From Ophiura sarsii (lineage: Eukaryota; Echinodermata; Ophiuroidea; Amphilepidida; Ophiuridae), in contig CM069441.1 of NCBI GenBank assembly GCA_035610835.1, positions 100,251,606 through 100,315,605 of the forward strand: DNA of 64,000 nucleotides, in the 5' to 3' direction. Positions 12,161 through 26,600 of the stretch are shown here, piece by piece. Made by a program: the position numbers and the translations under genes. The notes beneath the pieces are model-generated. The model was not told where the DNA came from. It ran no database searches and saw nothing but the letters and a program-made list of their open reading frames with translations. Position 1 is the first letter of the stretch, and each line of letters begins with the position of its first letter.

Positions 12161-15100
12161 TTACATTATTTTCTAAAATCGCCCAGCTCTAACGAAAATA
12201 AACCATTTTCCATCGAGCATACCCCCCTCCCACCCCTCTGAAAGGAAAACATCATTATACAAACCAAACATGCGGGAAACGCTGCCCATCTACGACGGCT
12301 GCAGACGACCCGCAATGTTTCCCACATCAGGTTAAAAGAACGGGTAACGAGACGGCAGAGCTTTAAGTTATATCAAACAATGTATTAGACAACAACAAAA
12401 AACTACCAGTAGGCATACAATATCATTATGTACAAATTGGAGCAGGAAATATTATCAACCTCTGGTAATATACGAAAACATATCAGACAGTCATAGATAT
12501 AAGCTAACGAAAGCTATGAATTACTACGATACATCCAATACAGGATCCAATATAGCATACAGCTAGAGAAATTGAGAGTATATGTAAAGACTCCTTTACT
12601 TATCCGTCCTTTGCCAAACGGACCACCTACGTTCTTAAATAATCTATTAGAGCACAGATAGTGATTAGAGATACAGCAGCTGCAGTTGAAGCACCTCCTG
12701 CTCATGAATACCGAGCAATGAAGCGTCTAACTAAACCTATGGAAACCAAGGCTTATCTAAAGTGGTCTCTACATGTGGAGTATAAAAGTTACTCTGTCAT
12801 AAAGCATGAGAATTGGTGATATATCAAATCAGGGGTCTGAAAAGAAAATCTTCTGAAATACCTGAAAATATGTTGGCCAACGCCAATATCTATAAAACAT
12901 TGCAACTGTGCATGCAGGGTTGCAATTACCCTACTATGACCCGAGATCCCTCCCTTGGTCCGTCTTACTCTTCTGGATAAAACATACTACATGAGAAACA
13001 TACAAACAGTATAATATCACACAATCTTAAGTCTATCAGCATTCCTCCAAAAATCCAGCATACGCAAGAAATGTCATGGCACACAATCGAGTGTCCTTGT
13101 AATTGTCAGAATGTCCATATTTCACCACGAACATAGCCAAAAATCTCCGGCGTATTACGCTCCTTTCAGTTTATGCTGTGCTAAGACTAAAACTAAGAGT
13201 CATATCAAAAGCTGAAGGAGCTTAGCATCGCAAGGATACTAATCAGCTAGTAAAGGATGACAATCGTGAAACCACTTAATGTCACTATAAACTCATAAGT
13301 ATGGAAGACCTGAATTAAATAAACTCATGAAACCTTTCACCATACTGGGCGCTCTGGAGGCCACCCAAAACTTCCTCAAGTGTTTTACTGTTAGTAATAT
13401 TCCTGTGAATGAACAAATCACGAAAGAAGACACCTGCAACAGTACGAAATATCTATACTCAGATATCAAAAAACTTAATTTCTTAACCAAACGGTTCATA
13501 ACAAACTGAACAATCGTTCAAGTGTCAACGATATAGATTATCGTACCAGACACAATTAGTACCTCAGCAATCGTATACACATGCTGTCTGTGTGAGCCAA
13601 ACGGCAATATTTAGCCAAACGGCAATATTAGCAAAACTGCTTTATATTCAATACTGAATATACATTAGAGGATACCAAACGGTTTCATCCCTCTAAAAAC
13701 CCACGGCAAAACTGCCCAATTCAAGCTTCATCAAGCTGAAACGTTATAGAGCTTACACCTAACAGACTACGCTGTAAAAACACCATACGGTATTCAAAAT
13801 AGTTAGAAAACTCTATAGTAGAATGAGACATGACTACTCTTTACTGTCTAGCTTAAGACACACAGAACCTCACGTGGTCAGTACCAAAAACAGATTTGGA
13901 TAACGTCCTTGGACAAATGAGAAGACTCACTAAATGTCATAGAATCAACATAATCCATGAACCTCGACCTCCATCGGAATTTCACTACAATGAGTAGCAA
14001 ATAATAGTGCAAATCAGCTGAAAATCAACTTATTTGAAAACCTGAATACCAGTATTATCTGTAAGCACAGATACCTTATATCCTATAAGTTCTGGGGCAA
14101 ACGCCATAATGCCAAAACAACACCTTTAACTTCCCTCCAAGTCGAGCTCCTATAAATCTCATCACTTTTCCAATTCTCACCTCACAACCAATACTTCTGG
14201 CATCCCATTACCACATTAGGAGCGGAATACTCAAACAACGTACGGTCAATTATGAACCTGATATTAGATAGTCCTTCCAGAATAATACTTCGGAAAAGAC
14301 AGAACTGTCTCTACGGGAAAGATTATAAGTATAGTACCAACGTACACGATTCCCAACTCTTCCATACATACATAGTTCTCAACTGAGATAATTTACCTGC
14401 TACATGAGTAGAGGGAGATAATTTCCCTTGCCAATGAGGCCAACTACCTATATGCCAGAAACCTGGAATTTAACCGTTAATTGACGGATGTATTAAAAAA
14501 TGTCATCAAAGTCTGCTCTTGGTAGCTCCAATAGATTCAGAGACAATCCCAAGACAATCCCAGCCAATCAATATGTTTGGTGGGGATCCAAACGGACTTG
14601 TCTACATTAAAACAACAAAACCTGCTAAAAGGAGATCTTGTTGGCATCCTTGGAAATCATTAAATAGAGATTAGGATCTACACCAGCCATAATCCAGAAA
14701 TACAACATCAAATACCCATTCTTCCTCAAAATACCGGCCATTCTTCCTCAAAATACCCATTCTTCCTCCAACGCTTGTCAAGAGGTCTAAGGCTACGGAG
14801 CAGTAGAAAGGCCAAACGGCAGTACTACTAGGAACGAAAAGAAATTCACTTTAACCACCAAACTTCCAACTGAAACTCAAAACCTGACAAATGTACACGA
14901 AAAATGTCAAAAATAATGATAAATCCTGATTTAGATCAAAGCTGAACATCAGGTCTTGGTTCTAAAAGTAATAGAGAACAATATATCAATCTTCAAATAA
15001 AATCCTTTACTTCCACAGTGATGTACATGTACATACCTAAGGTCTAAAATTAGCCTTAATTAACCAGAACTGTGAACAGACACTGAAAGTGGGATAACAA

Positions 15101-15370
15101 CACATGGTTGGTTAAGAGTCACAATTGTAAGAAAAGATTCTTGATAAGAAGGTCATTATACTCCTTGATACAAATCCCTTGATTTAGTGAAGATTAATAC
15201 TAATAGCTCTGGACGATATCATCCGGAGGTGTATTGATAAACGGTAACTTATAACCGTCTTGAAATTTAAAACATCATAATTCCTGCACCAATCGATGCA
15301 CAAAAATCAACAGAAGCTTTAAGCCTACATCTGACAATTGGTCCAGAAACGTACTCAAGAAAGTTCTGTC

Positions 15371-15554
15371 TGTAAAAAACTGCATCATTAGCATACCGGT
15401 CAAAAATGTTACTGTCACAAACTCTGGGATTATAATTATCACTACTACACGGTTGATCCATCGGTAAAAATCTGCATCATTAGCATACCGGTCAAAAATG
15501 TTACTGTCACAAACTCTGGGATTAGGATTATTACTACCACACGGTTGATCCATG
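15371..15554. repeat. tandem duplication, ~92-bp unit x2
   Basis: 15371-15462 and 15463-15554 share GCATCATTAGCATACCGGTC and following sequence, with few differences. On the minus strand the same peptide stretch (NPRVCDSNIFDRYANDA) appears in two different reading frames, so the duplication would break any coding frame. Confidence 0.7.
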
Positions 15555-15629
15555 ACCATCTGTGAGACATGCGAAGCTGAAGCCTTCAGTGAAGGCGCAA
15601 ACTCCAACAGGAATAAAACAATATCTGCA

Positions 15630-15850
15630 TACGCACTCAATATGATTTTAAACTGATTAAAATAAAACCATCTGCAATCAGCATAATTTATTATATACTG
15701 GTTAAAATATACCATTTGCAGTTCTGCACTCACTGTGATTTAAACTGGATAAAATAGCGCCGTCTGCACTCAATATAATTTAAATCGGTTAAAATAAAAC
15801 GCATCTGCACTCACTGTGATTAACTGGTTAAAATAAAACCATCTGCTCTC
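15630..15850. repeat. minisatellite, ~50-60-bp degenerate unit
   Basis: About four or five units built around CATCTGCACTCACTGTGATT followed by AAACTGGTTAAAATAAAAC. Lies inside E2, directly beside the 92-bp duplication. Confidence 0.6.
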
Positions 15851-17652
15851 GCCATATGATAATCAAAAACGAATCACCTTTGTTGAAATAATTGCAAAGC
15901 ATCTGTCTAATAATGATCTCAATATAATATTGATACAATGTGCCTTTAGGTCCAAATAAAACCTGAACTTGCCAGCTCTCTGGACTGCAATATACAGGGT
16001 AAAAGTCATACTTATACCATAGGGGAAATCATCTTGTTAATGAGAAGACGATCGAACTGAATCACAACCGATACTAGAATCTTTTTATAAAAAGAAACAA
16101 ACAATATTAGTCTTGAACATCCATTTAGTAAAGAAACACGCTGTGTAAAACAAAACAAAACGGTATTATTCATCAGCATATAATCACAATACTCACACCG
16201 TAACAATTGACGCCAAGCCAAGACACAGTACGTCATCACTTCAAATTCTTGGGATGTAAAGCATGAAAAAGCAACGGGAGATACAAATACAATCAATAAA
16301 CATACATCCAATTGACATAATGATGAATACAAAACTATCATTGGATTAGTTGAATAGCATTGAAGTACCCGACTCAAAAGCATACACAACGAGCCCTACA
16401 GCTAGCTAACTGTAATCCAAATCAGCAATGTCTTGGTAGACGTCCTGTAACTCAAGTGCGCATGCTCAAACCAATGCAATACGTTGAAGGTATACACAGA
16501 ATAGTCTGTACAGGGCGTGAGGCAAGATATAGCCCACAAATAAAAACCATACGGTTAATAAGGAATATAATATACACGATTATGATAAATAAACCAATCA
16601 TATTAAACACTAGATTACCTTGGTCCAAATTACCACATAGGTATGAATGGACATTCTATATTCCCGCCGAACATGTAATCTGGAAAAACACCGACAAACA
16701 GCAGATGGCGTGGCGATAGGCCACGAAATTCATACAATTAACTATAGTATAATAACTAGTCATGCTAGTGAAGTGGCATACGCTCAATCTTAAAACAATG
16801 AATGTCTATCAAAATAACCCCTTCGGCCTTGCCCTTGGTCTATCACACTCATAAAAATCAAAACAAAACAATATAGTTACGATACCGACCTGTTCCGGAC
16901 TTATCCGCCAAAGATACAAATCAATGTAATCCTAATCTTCAAAACTTGTACTAACTTCCTTTTCATCACGAATTCAGATATGAATCCATAGCATGATAGC
17001 CTTCAAATACTTAGGCCAACATTAATTCAAACTGGGGGTCAGTTGTCGACAGAACGAAATATCTGGTCACTATTAATAGTCTATAGTCATAGATCTCTTG
17101 AGAAAAAATCGTAGGCCTATATCCACTATAAGGCCAAATCACAAAAAATCTCAGTCCGAACGAGTATAAAATGTGAACGTAGTTAGAAGTATCACGGAGG
17201 ATGCAAGTCGAAGAGAAAATTTAAAAGCCGTCCGCACTGAGTCGTAAGATGACAGTCAATGGCACCTCCCTAATCTGTATTAGGACTTCCCGCCACCGAG
17301 TGACCCTGCATACTTATGCACAGAGGGGTCATCCACGGGGTCATGCACCGAAGGAAAATTACACAACCAACTATGCATGTGGATAGAACTACCCCTACAA
17401 AATAAACATAATTCAGTGTTATTATCGATGTCCCATAGCGATCCCGTGTCCAAAAACTGTGCGTGACTTTATTTATTCAATTAAAGAGGCTATTTATGCG
17501 ATTTGCCACACAGAGTGTAAGTGAGTCACATGACACAGAAGATCACATGACTTGATTCTGTCATCGAAAAGAGTACCGTACTTTATTTATAAACAGGATT
17601 TATAAGATTTTATCAGATTTGGTACCATTTGATTGAACATCATACAAGCACA

Positions 17653-20600
17653 ATGGTGGAAGTGAGTTTTAGTATTCTGTTCATGCCGTTAGTAAGCTAC
17701 ACTGGCTGATATACACAATATGAAAACCAATTTAATATTGGCCTAAAAATGAAAAGATGGTCTGATTGGTCATGTCTTCATAATTTGGCACCATTTTCAT
17801 CTTTTTGTTTATAATAAGGGGATTGTTTATAACCAGCTCAAGGGCCAAAGCTAAAGGACCAAGGCTCTGACGGCAAGGTGTCACATACATGTATTAATAC
17901 AATACAAAGTTTACTGGGCTATATCTTGCTAGACGTGCCGTACGGAATAAACCGTGCGTGGACTATAGTCGTCGCCAGAATACTTTTTAAAACCGCCAAT
18001 GCACGCGTCTAGATAATGACCCATATAGAATAGATACGATCGCTGCCAATCGGATTACAGGGGCCACGAATCGTCAAACTGCTCAAACGCACTTCCGTGT
18101 TTACGCTGTAGGCAGTTGTCAAAGAAAAAGTACTGAAGTATTTTGACGACGACTATACGCACTACAACACATTGTAATTGTTATGACTATGAGCATGTGA
18201 ACAGCAGGGGCGTAGCTAGGTTTTTCATATGGGGGGGGGGGCAAGAATTGTAAGTAAACCAACAAGAATGTTCAGAATAAAGAATTGCATGCGTAAGCAC
18301 GAACATTTTTGACAACACATTGTAATTGTTCTGACTATGTCCATGTGAACAGCAGGGGCATAGCTAGGTTTTCATATTGGGGGAGCAAGAATTGAAAGTG
18401 AACCGACAAGATTGTTCAGAATAGAGAAATGCGCAGATATGCATGAACATTTTGGACCATACTCTTATTTTTGGTATTATTGAGGTACATTTTTGTTTTC
18501 TATAGTTAAATCAGTTCCAAATTGGAGAGAAATATTTAGTTTCATCTATCTGCATGCAAAAGTAAGCCAAGCGTATGTGCGCGATTATGGCCACACACAA
18601 ACTGTTTTGGATGGCAGTCACGCATGGTGCACAGTACAGTGCACCGCTGTCTTCATGCGCGCCCACGTCCTTCTGTATTCATTCACTATTGTAATCAGGT
18701 TTCAACAATTTGGAACCTATCAAACTATACCTTATCTACATGTACATCACCTTTCAGGTATGGACTCCAGATGCAATGTGTACTCAAGGTGTGGTCTATT
18801 TTCTATGCAGTGATTTGAGGCTGTTTATATCATCATAAGGCTCTCAATAACTCCCAAATATTATTATTATTATCATGATCTTGTTAAACATTGTGCAATC
18901 CATATGGTCAAAAGATCTTTTGGTGATCCAACCACACAATTTGCTTTATTGACAACTTCTTCTCCAACATCCTAATGGTAAATCAATAAAGATCTGTCCA
19001 AAAGTTTGTCATATTAAATTACAATTCACTCCTTAAAACCATTGCACTTGATCACTTTACCAATTGTCTTTTAAAAATGCATACATGTTCCACAATTAAC
19101 TTGGTGTAATTAAGTTCATTATGTTCCACAATTGTTACACACAGCATTTATAAGGTCACAACTGTGTGCCTTCATATCAAAAGTATATTTGCCATTGTAG
19201 TCATATATAAATTATTCATATTTTTATATATTTATGCAGGAATTAAAGAAGTACTTCCTGAAACTTATGCAGATGTAAGTTATACAAAATATATGATTGC
19301 TGTAATTAAGGATTTTTATTAAGGTAATTAGGTTTCTGTTTCATGTTTTGTGCTAGACTATCCTTGTTAATTAATCTAATATCCTTCGATGCGATCTTAA
19401 AATACATGTGTGGCATCATGCCAACGCAGACCCAATTTATACAAATTACAAAGCATGGCAAGGTATTAAAACAAAATGTCTTTTTTTTATAACTTAAAAA
19501 AAGAGCCTTTGAAAAACAAGCACATGAGACATTGATAGCCACTAGATGTGCTTGACTGACATAGTCTATTTCAGGTAGGTACTGTATGGAATGGGGATAT
19601 TTTGCCCTTAATGGGTAACTTTGGCCCACCAGAAATAAAGAGCTTATTTGTCCATTTTTGAAAACAGTCGATTTTTTATAGTGACATTTTTTAATTTGGT
19701 ATAATTACATATTTATACTTTGCTACATAATTATGTGTATCTGGAATTGGACCTAAACACACACACCACCCTGCAGGATTTTTCTTTATTTTATGATACA
19801 AATGTTTGCAATTACCTCACTCATCGCACATGGTGGGTGTATTCAGTAACTTTAACCCTAACTCTAGATCACCACACAGCAACAGATTTATTTTCCGACC
19901 CCCAAAATTCACCAGAAAGGTCACCCTAACCCCCCCCCCCCCCCGGGTTTTAACCACAGACCTCCAGCACCAGGGCCCAGATCCTAGCCACTACACCACG
20001 GCTGCCAGTCGACACTCGGCGACAGGCTAGGAAAAAAAACCAGTCAGTTATATTTCATAAGAGTAAATACTGAAACCAGTGTTCGAAATAAGTGGATTTC
20101 TGGGTGTCCTGACACCCAGAAAATGCACCAGGACAACCTAATTTAAGCTTATTGTTGTCCGTCGGATCTATGTTTTTTATAGTGTAAAATGAATCTCATG
20201 TCTTGCTTTCTTGTTATTTTAATGATTCCTGATTTCGATGATTAAAAATGGATTCATACATAAAAAGATCGCCATCAAAATTTATCATTTGAATCGCAAA
20301 TCCCGGGCGCAAATCAGTCTTATTTTATTCTGCAATCGTTTCATATCTGTATACCTTTCACATCGCGATCGCACATGACATCACTCACAGAACCATTTTT
20401 CAGCAGCTCAGGGAATTTAATGGATAAATACCGCAATGCGCCTGGGGATACAATACATAACCGTGTGTTACGGCATGATTCAGAGGTCATCGCCTCCATG
20501 TATTATAGTATAGTATGACCTTTTGAACCGTGACTCTAATTACGAGCTTCTTTTATTAAATGCCAGTGGGAATTTGCACCAATTTCTAAGTTCATTTAAT

Positions 20601-23600
20601 AGCCTCAATAACTTCGCTTGCCTATTACAAATACGTATTTGGAACTGTGTTTTTTGAAACGGATACAGATTTATCGCAGATAAACGAAAAAAAGAAGAAA
20701 TTGGTCTCAGTTCTCTCAAAGCAGGTCTGACAACGGGTGCCAAAATGGTGAAATTATAGGCGCCTGTACTCTTCATTTTTTGCCAATACGGGCGCCTTTT
20801 GCCGTCCGACGGGCGCTGAACGGCGCCTGTCGCCCGCTTATTTCCTAGCCTGCTCGGCGAGTATATTCGCCTCGTTATATAGCCTGGGTCCGTTTTGTAG
20901 CCCCCCCCCCAAAAAAAAAAAAGAATGCCGGGTTATAAAAACTTTTTTTTTGCACAGTTGTCGTATGGTCTAGTAGAGTTAGGGTTAATGTTGTGGTTGG
21001 ATAGACAATTTACCTATGACAAAACAATACCCAATTCGCTTTCATTTGTATTCTTTGTTACGACACAGATCATTGAAATAGGAAAAATTTAAAACAATCA
21101 TATGTCAAAACAAGCAATCTCAACACAAATTAAAATGTCTTTCCATGTTTATTTGGAATATTTACCTCTACTTTTACCGTGTATTTATATCGGAGAAAAT
21201 ACCCCATGTAGGGTCGCTTTGACCCACTCAAAGATTTAGGGAAAATACATTATTTTCAAAACAAAAACAAATCGTGTGAGAGCCCTAAGCTATGCTATCA
21301 ACTAGTCTACTATATTACCAACAAAAATGATCCTCCATGCAATGAATAAAATGCAAGAATAGTGGGTCAAAGTATCCCCATATGCTACGGTATATATTGA
21401 TAATGCAAGTCAAAACAGACAGCAGATACACAATCATGTGTATGTTGTAAATTACCAGTTATCTTACTTTTAAACAAGAGATTATCTTGGTTTAAAGAAA
21501 TTATCAAAATTTCTTATAATGCTTATGAATTAATTTATCATGTTTATAAATGCTGCTGATACACCTCCAAATCTAACAGATTTGTTATAGATCAATCAAC
21601 CAAGGCTAAGCAAGAAATGCAAACTACTGTACATGTACATGTCCTTCTACCCGTTTAACTCCACTACGGTATAAATAAGCAGTTCAATAACTTCTACATT
21701 CTACATGGCTATTTGGTTATACACTGGACGTGTGGGAATTATTGAAATTATCAAGAAATTATTGAACTAATTATAGGAGTGTTGGGAATATATTACTACC
21801 AGAACCAAATGCGGGTGACAATAAGTGACATTCAGACTGACCTTATGACCTTATTGTGATCGAGGAGAGATTGTTTTACCTTCAATTTAATATACAGTAT
21901 GCCTCATCTTCTTCTATCCTTTGCAGGGTTGATGGACTAGAAGCCATAGTTGTGACAGACAGAGATGGTGTTCCGGTTATCAAAGGTAGGTGATCAGTTT
22001 TTAAATAATAAGTAAAAGCAAGAAATGATTGTGAAAGTTGAACACACTATCCATTGGACTGTTCAATATCGTAATGATATCGTAATTAATTACACCATTT
22101 TGATGTGAGTAAGACACACAAAAAGAGGGTCTGTCTCATTTAGGGGAGAGTGGGGTTGGTTGGAACATTTTTCAGAAAAATGACTCTATAACGCAATTAA
22201 AATTGATTCAGGATTCAATAACTATATCAGTTCAAGCATACATATGTGTGTTACAAATACAGCATATAACATTCTAAGACTTGTTTATGTTTATTAAAAT
22301 AATCCACTTTGAAAAAATTATTTCAGCTGTTTCAACTAACCCCATGCATGGGGTTGGTTGGAACATGGCAGATGTTTAAGCTTATTGTGCAAAACATGGC
22401 ATACAACTGCACACCTATTTAGCCTTATTTTGTAGCTTAGTATAAGAGCCTAACATACTAAAAATATAGCCACATGAATCTACAAACATCATAGAGATAA
22501 TACAATACCAAATTTCTTAATGTCAAAAAATTAAAAAAAAGTTGAAAAATTGAATTTTCTTTTCTAACTCCAAGAAGACTGACACCCATGTGCTGTAGGC
22601 AATGTGGTATGTGGGGGTTGCTTTTGCACACCACCTGATGGCAGTGTTTCTAGAAATTAATTGTTGGTTTTTAGGAAAATCTCAATGTTTCAACTAACCT
22701 CGCGTTCCAACATACCCCACTCTCCCCTACATTTGGGGAAAAACTATGCTTTATGTGATTTAGAAGAAAAAAAGATTTAGTAAAAATAGCTGTGCTAAAT
22801 GCAGAAAGAAGAAACAAGTTTTTGGCCCACTTTTCTTCATCTTTGTTTTCTCCTTTCAGAGCCAATTTTGTTTCTTTTTTCCCCCAGACAACATACATAC
22901 TTGTGAGAAAGATTTTTTTTTCCTTGGTGGCCTAAGCGCATGATAATGGGTCTTTTCGTCCTTTGTTTTTCTAGTGCCATTCCTTTTTCGAGAGGATTTA
23001 TGGGAGTGGTTTTGCCATGTACCGATTGCACTATCCTAACAGTGGGCATCCTAGCACCCTGAACAGGGCTGTACTTAGTACCCGCCCACCCGGCCGAGGC
23101 AGGTACATTTTGCGTCGGGCTGGTAACTTTTGAAACATCGCTGCCCAGCTGGCTGGGAAGAATTTCCTGACTTAATGACACTCAAAGGCTCTAAAATCTT
23201 CAATTATAGCAGGGAAAATAGACTGCACTATTGACAATATTCACAAACAACGGGTGAAAACAAGGCCATTCTTTTTGTTTGGTGGCCCACAGGCAACATT
23301 CAATTTGAAACTGTAAAAGACGATGATTATGATTATCTCGTACAAATATTATGATTACTGTTCTTCATGTTGTTGGGCTGGTTAGTTTGCATTCGGGCTG
23401 GTAACTTTTAACTCCAACTTTTACTTGTAACCTGCCCGACAGGCTGGTTGGGGGGGAGGGGAATGAAGATATGCCCCTGACCCTGAAAGGTACTTGTTGA
23501 TGTATTACGTGAATGTGGATGGCAGCCATTTGGAGTCGGTTCCATAGTCTTCAAATCAAACAAATTGGCCCCAATGACGTATTTATGTTGTGCTCTTCAT

Positions 23601-26600
23601 TTACCATAGTTTTGGTGTGACTCCTCCTGGGTTTTTACAATCATCTATGAACCAGGTTTGTAGATTCTTAATGCTTACCTGCAGTGTGCAATATATCCGG
23701 TATCGCATAGCGAAATGCTACACAATTTTGAAGAATTGCTAATCAATTTCCCAATTGTATCGCATACAGATGTGATGAAATGCTACGCAATATTTGGAAT
23801 TGCTACACAAATAAAATATTATATCTTGCACACTGCTTACCTGTGATATAGGGTCTCTCACCGTCAACTAGAAGTGTCCATAATTCAGGCATGAGAATGA
23901 ACAAACACGGAAAAACCCTGGAAAAACTGAAAAAGTGTGTGAAATCGGGCTTAAAAGGCCAAAAACAGGCTGAAATTAAAAGAAGGTGTGGAATTTGGAC
24001 AACAAAAAAACACCTTTATAATTGAAAATTCTCTAACCTGATAATTGAACTGAAAATTCTCATGCCTGATAATTGATCAAAACATCTATACATTGTGGTG
24101 CTGTGGAATTAGGTTTTGCATATACCCACACAATTATAGAATGTATTGTTAGACTATACTCTGTTTGGCCATCTCGAGACAGTGACGTAACCGCGTATTC
24201 TACTAATTGCATCACATAACGCGCGCGCATACTCGCGGCGTTGGCGTTCAAACACGAGCATTGAAAGGCGGAAGATACACACGCGTGCGTAAAGGCTGCG
24301 CAAGTTCAGTTACGTCACTGTCTCGAGATGGCCAAACAGAGTATAGATACTACAATGTTGGGCTAAATTTGATTTTATCATAAAGGTGTAGTGTAAAGAC
24401 AAGAGTGTAAATCTTTTCCAGTGTTTAGTGTGCTTTTTTGACTGTTGGGCGAACTGTAAAATTAGATATGGATGCTTTAACAGTCAAATACTGTGTCAAT
24501 AATTGCATCTTTAATTCAGTTTTGTGTCATAACAATAAAGGCTTAATCCCCATGGATATTCCTCCTGCAATATTAAATGATTTGTCCAATTTAAGACACA
24601 CTTCAAGTTAACAATGTCTTTATCTCCTTTATTTGACATTAATACGATGTTGGTCCTCCCCAGAAATAGAAGAATTAAATAACAAACCTATATCAATATC
24701 TCTATTTTAATCACTTTTTTTCAGTTGCTACAGATGCTGTACCCAGCCTCGCCCTAAGACCCCAATTCCTCTCCACATTTGCTATGGCAGCAGACCAAGC
24801 CAGTAAACTAGGATTATCAAACAATAAAAGCATAGTGTGTACATATAACACATACCAGGTACAGTATACAGTTACTTTTTTCCAGGGCTGAAACTTCAGA
24901 TTTTTAAAACCAGCCAGTCAGGCAGGTAACTCACAGAAACATTTGCCAAACAGCCTGGTAACTCACTTACACTGTGAGTTTTAAATGTTTTACCTGCCAG
25001 TCAGGCAGGTACTTTGGCATCTTCACCCGCCCATCGTTAAAGTTACCCGCTATGGGCAGATGGGAGGGTGCTATTTCCAGACCTGCTTTGTTCCTGTAGA
25101 ATCTTCAGATTAATTCAAGTATATGAAGCTGCTAGCTGTTACATCTTTGCATTATAATTATTTATGGTATGTTGATTCTACCGGAGCTTCAATAGGCAAG
25201 GGGCAGTCCATGTGATGATGCTACTCTTTAGTCCAAGCATGTGCAACCTTTTCCACCACCCGGGCCTCATTGTGATAATGAGATCAATTCACGGGCTGTA
25301 GCCTTGCCATCAAGGCGTTCTTATTTGTAAAACCATTTCACTATCCAAAACAATAACATTAATATTGCAACAGTATTTCACACTTTACACCAGGCAATGA
25401 TGTTACCCCATCCAGTATCCACCTGTTATTACCCATCACTGATAGGCCAGAAAGTTTGGTTGCAGCCAGTTCAGTGGCGGCCAGTGGTTGGTGTTTTGGG
25501 AGCTCAGTGTTTGACAGGAAATAGCCTAGGGTGTAGTTTAATATGTTTTGTCAAAATATCCATATATTGAGACAGTCACTAAATATTAATGTCATTGTCA
25601 TGAATGATAAGTGTGTGTTGTATGACAGTCATGACCCTATATGAGGACACGGCATCTCTCACACATTGTCCCAAATACATAAAATACATGCAATAGGTAT
25701 AGGTTAAATGAGATATGCACTAGCTCTATAGTTTCGAATCAATGGAAAATATTACTTGTACCAGGAATTGGGAGAGAGAGGGTAGTGAGTCTGAGACTTG
25801 AAATCAAGTCTAACAGGCTGCAGTGATTGTCAAACATTCCAATACACGTCCGGATATTTGATTGATTTGATATAATTTGAGTCCTACGACCCTGGATAAC
25901 CCAATAAGCTTATTAGCTTATTTCCATTGGGGTCCGTTAGATGTGTGAACAGATACAGACCGGGATGATCCCTTACTCTTTACGAAAGAGTCTGTAACCT
26001 TTTAACGTGCTCGGGTATTGCTCTTCCGATGCACGGGACCACCATTTATACGTGACTTCCGAACCACTGTTTTTTGGTGCCATTAGGAAATCGTCAGAAT
26101 CATTTCGCTTCATTTACCAGGCTACCGATGGCGCACACAGTATCAGCACTTAGATTGTAATATTCCCTAACAGCTCCCCAATGTCGCTTGGGTCGACGAA
26201 GCAATTGAGACTAAGTACCTTGCCCAAGGATACAAACAAGTTGGCTGTAGCGGGGCTCGAACTCACAATCTTTGCATCGTGAGACCGGCATGCTATCCAC
26301 TACACCATACCCGCTTCTCTTCAAGTAATTTCCTCTTTGTACTCGCTGTTGCTGCTGCAAGAGCCATTTTAACCAGGGATTTTAACACGCAATCACAAGA
26401 TTGTTCCGACCAAAGAAATGCGCGCGAACTTTTTTGACTTTACACCTATTTTTGCTATGATTGAGGTGCATTTCTGCTTTAAACAATTTTCTACTAAAAA
26501 ATATTCTATTTGGGGTACACATGCGCGCAAAGCGCGCGAAACATTTAGGTCGGTGTACTTTTGACCATCATAATTCCATGATTTCTCTGTCAAATGAACC

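Larger units (their letters stand above)
12166..17358. mobile_element. long member of a shared-terminus element pair (E2), ~5.2 kb
   Basis: Begins with the same 145-bp module and ends with the same 148-bp module as E1, flanked by TTACA at 12161-12165 and 17359-17363, a possible 5-bp target duplication. If 12018-12165 and 17216-17363 are read alone they resemble 148-bp LTRs, 100% identical, but no primer-binding site or gag/pol frame is visible. The interior appears A- and C-rich on the + strand and has tandem repeats at 15371-15554 and 15630-15850. The longest open frames (about 120-150 codons) match no family I know. Candidate non-autonomous element with exchanged cargo. Confidence 0.5.

Noticed and set aside
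15275..15733. 152-codon minus-strand open frame in E2
   Set aside because: It spans a 92-bp duplication that puts the same peptide in another frame. No recognisable domain.
16012..16719. 119- and 125-codon open frames in E2 on opposite strands
   Set aside because: They overlap each other's ends, lack motifs and are within chance length for A-rich sequence.
12018..17363. Ordinary LTR retrotransposon with 148-bp LTRs
   Set aside because: The two 148-bp copies are identical, but there is no primer-binding site next to them, no clear polypurine tract and no gag/pol frame. The sequence after the first copy is itself duplicated upstream, which the LTR model does not explain.
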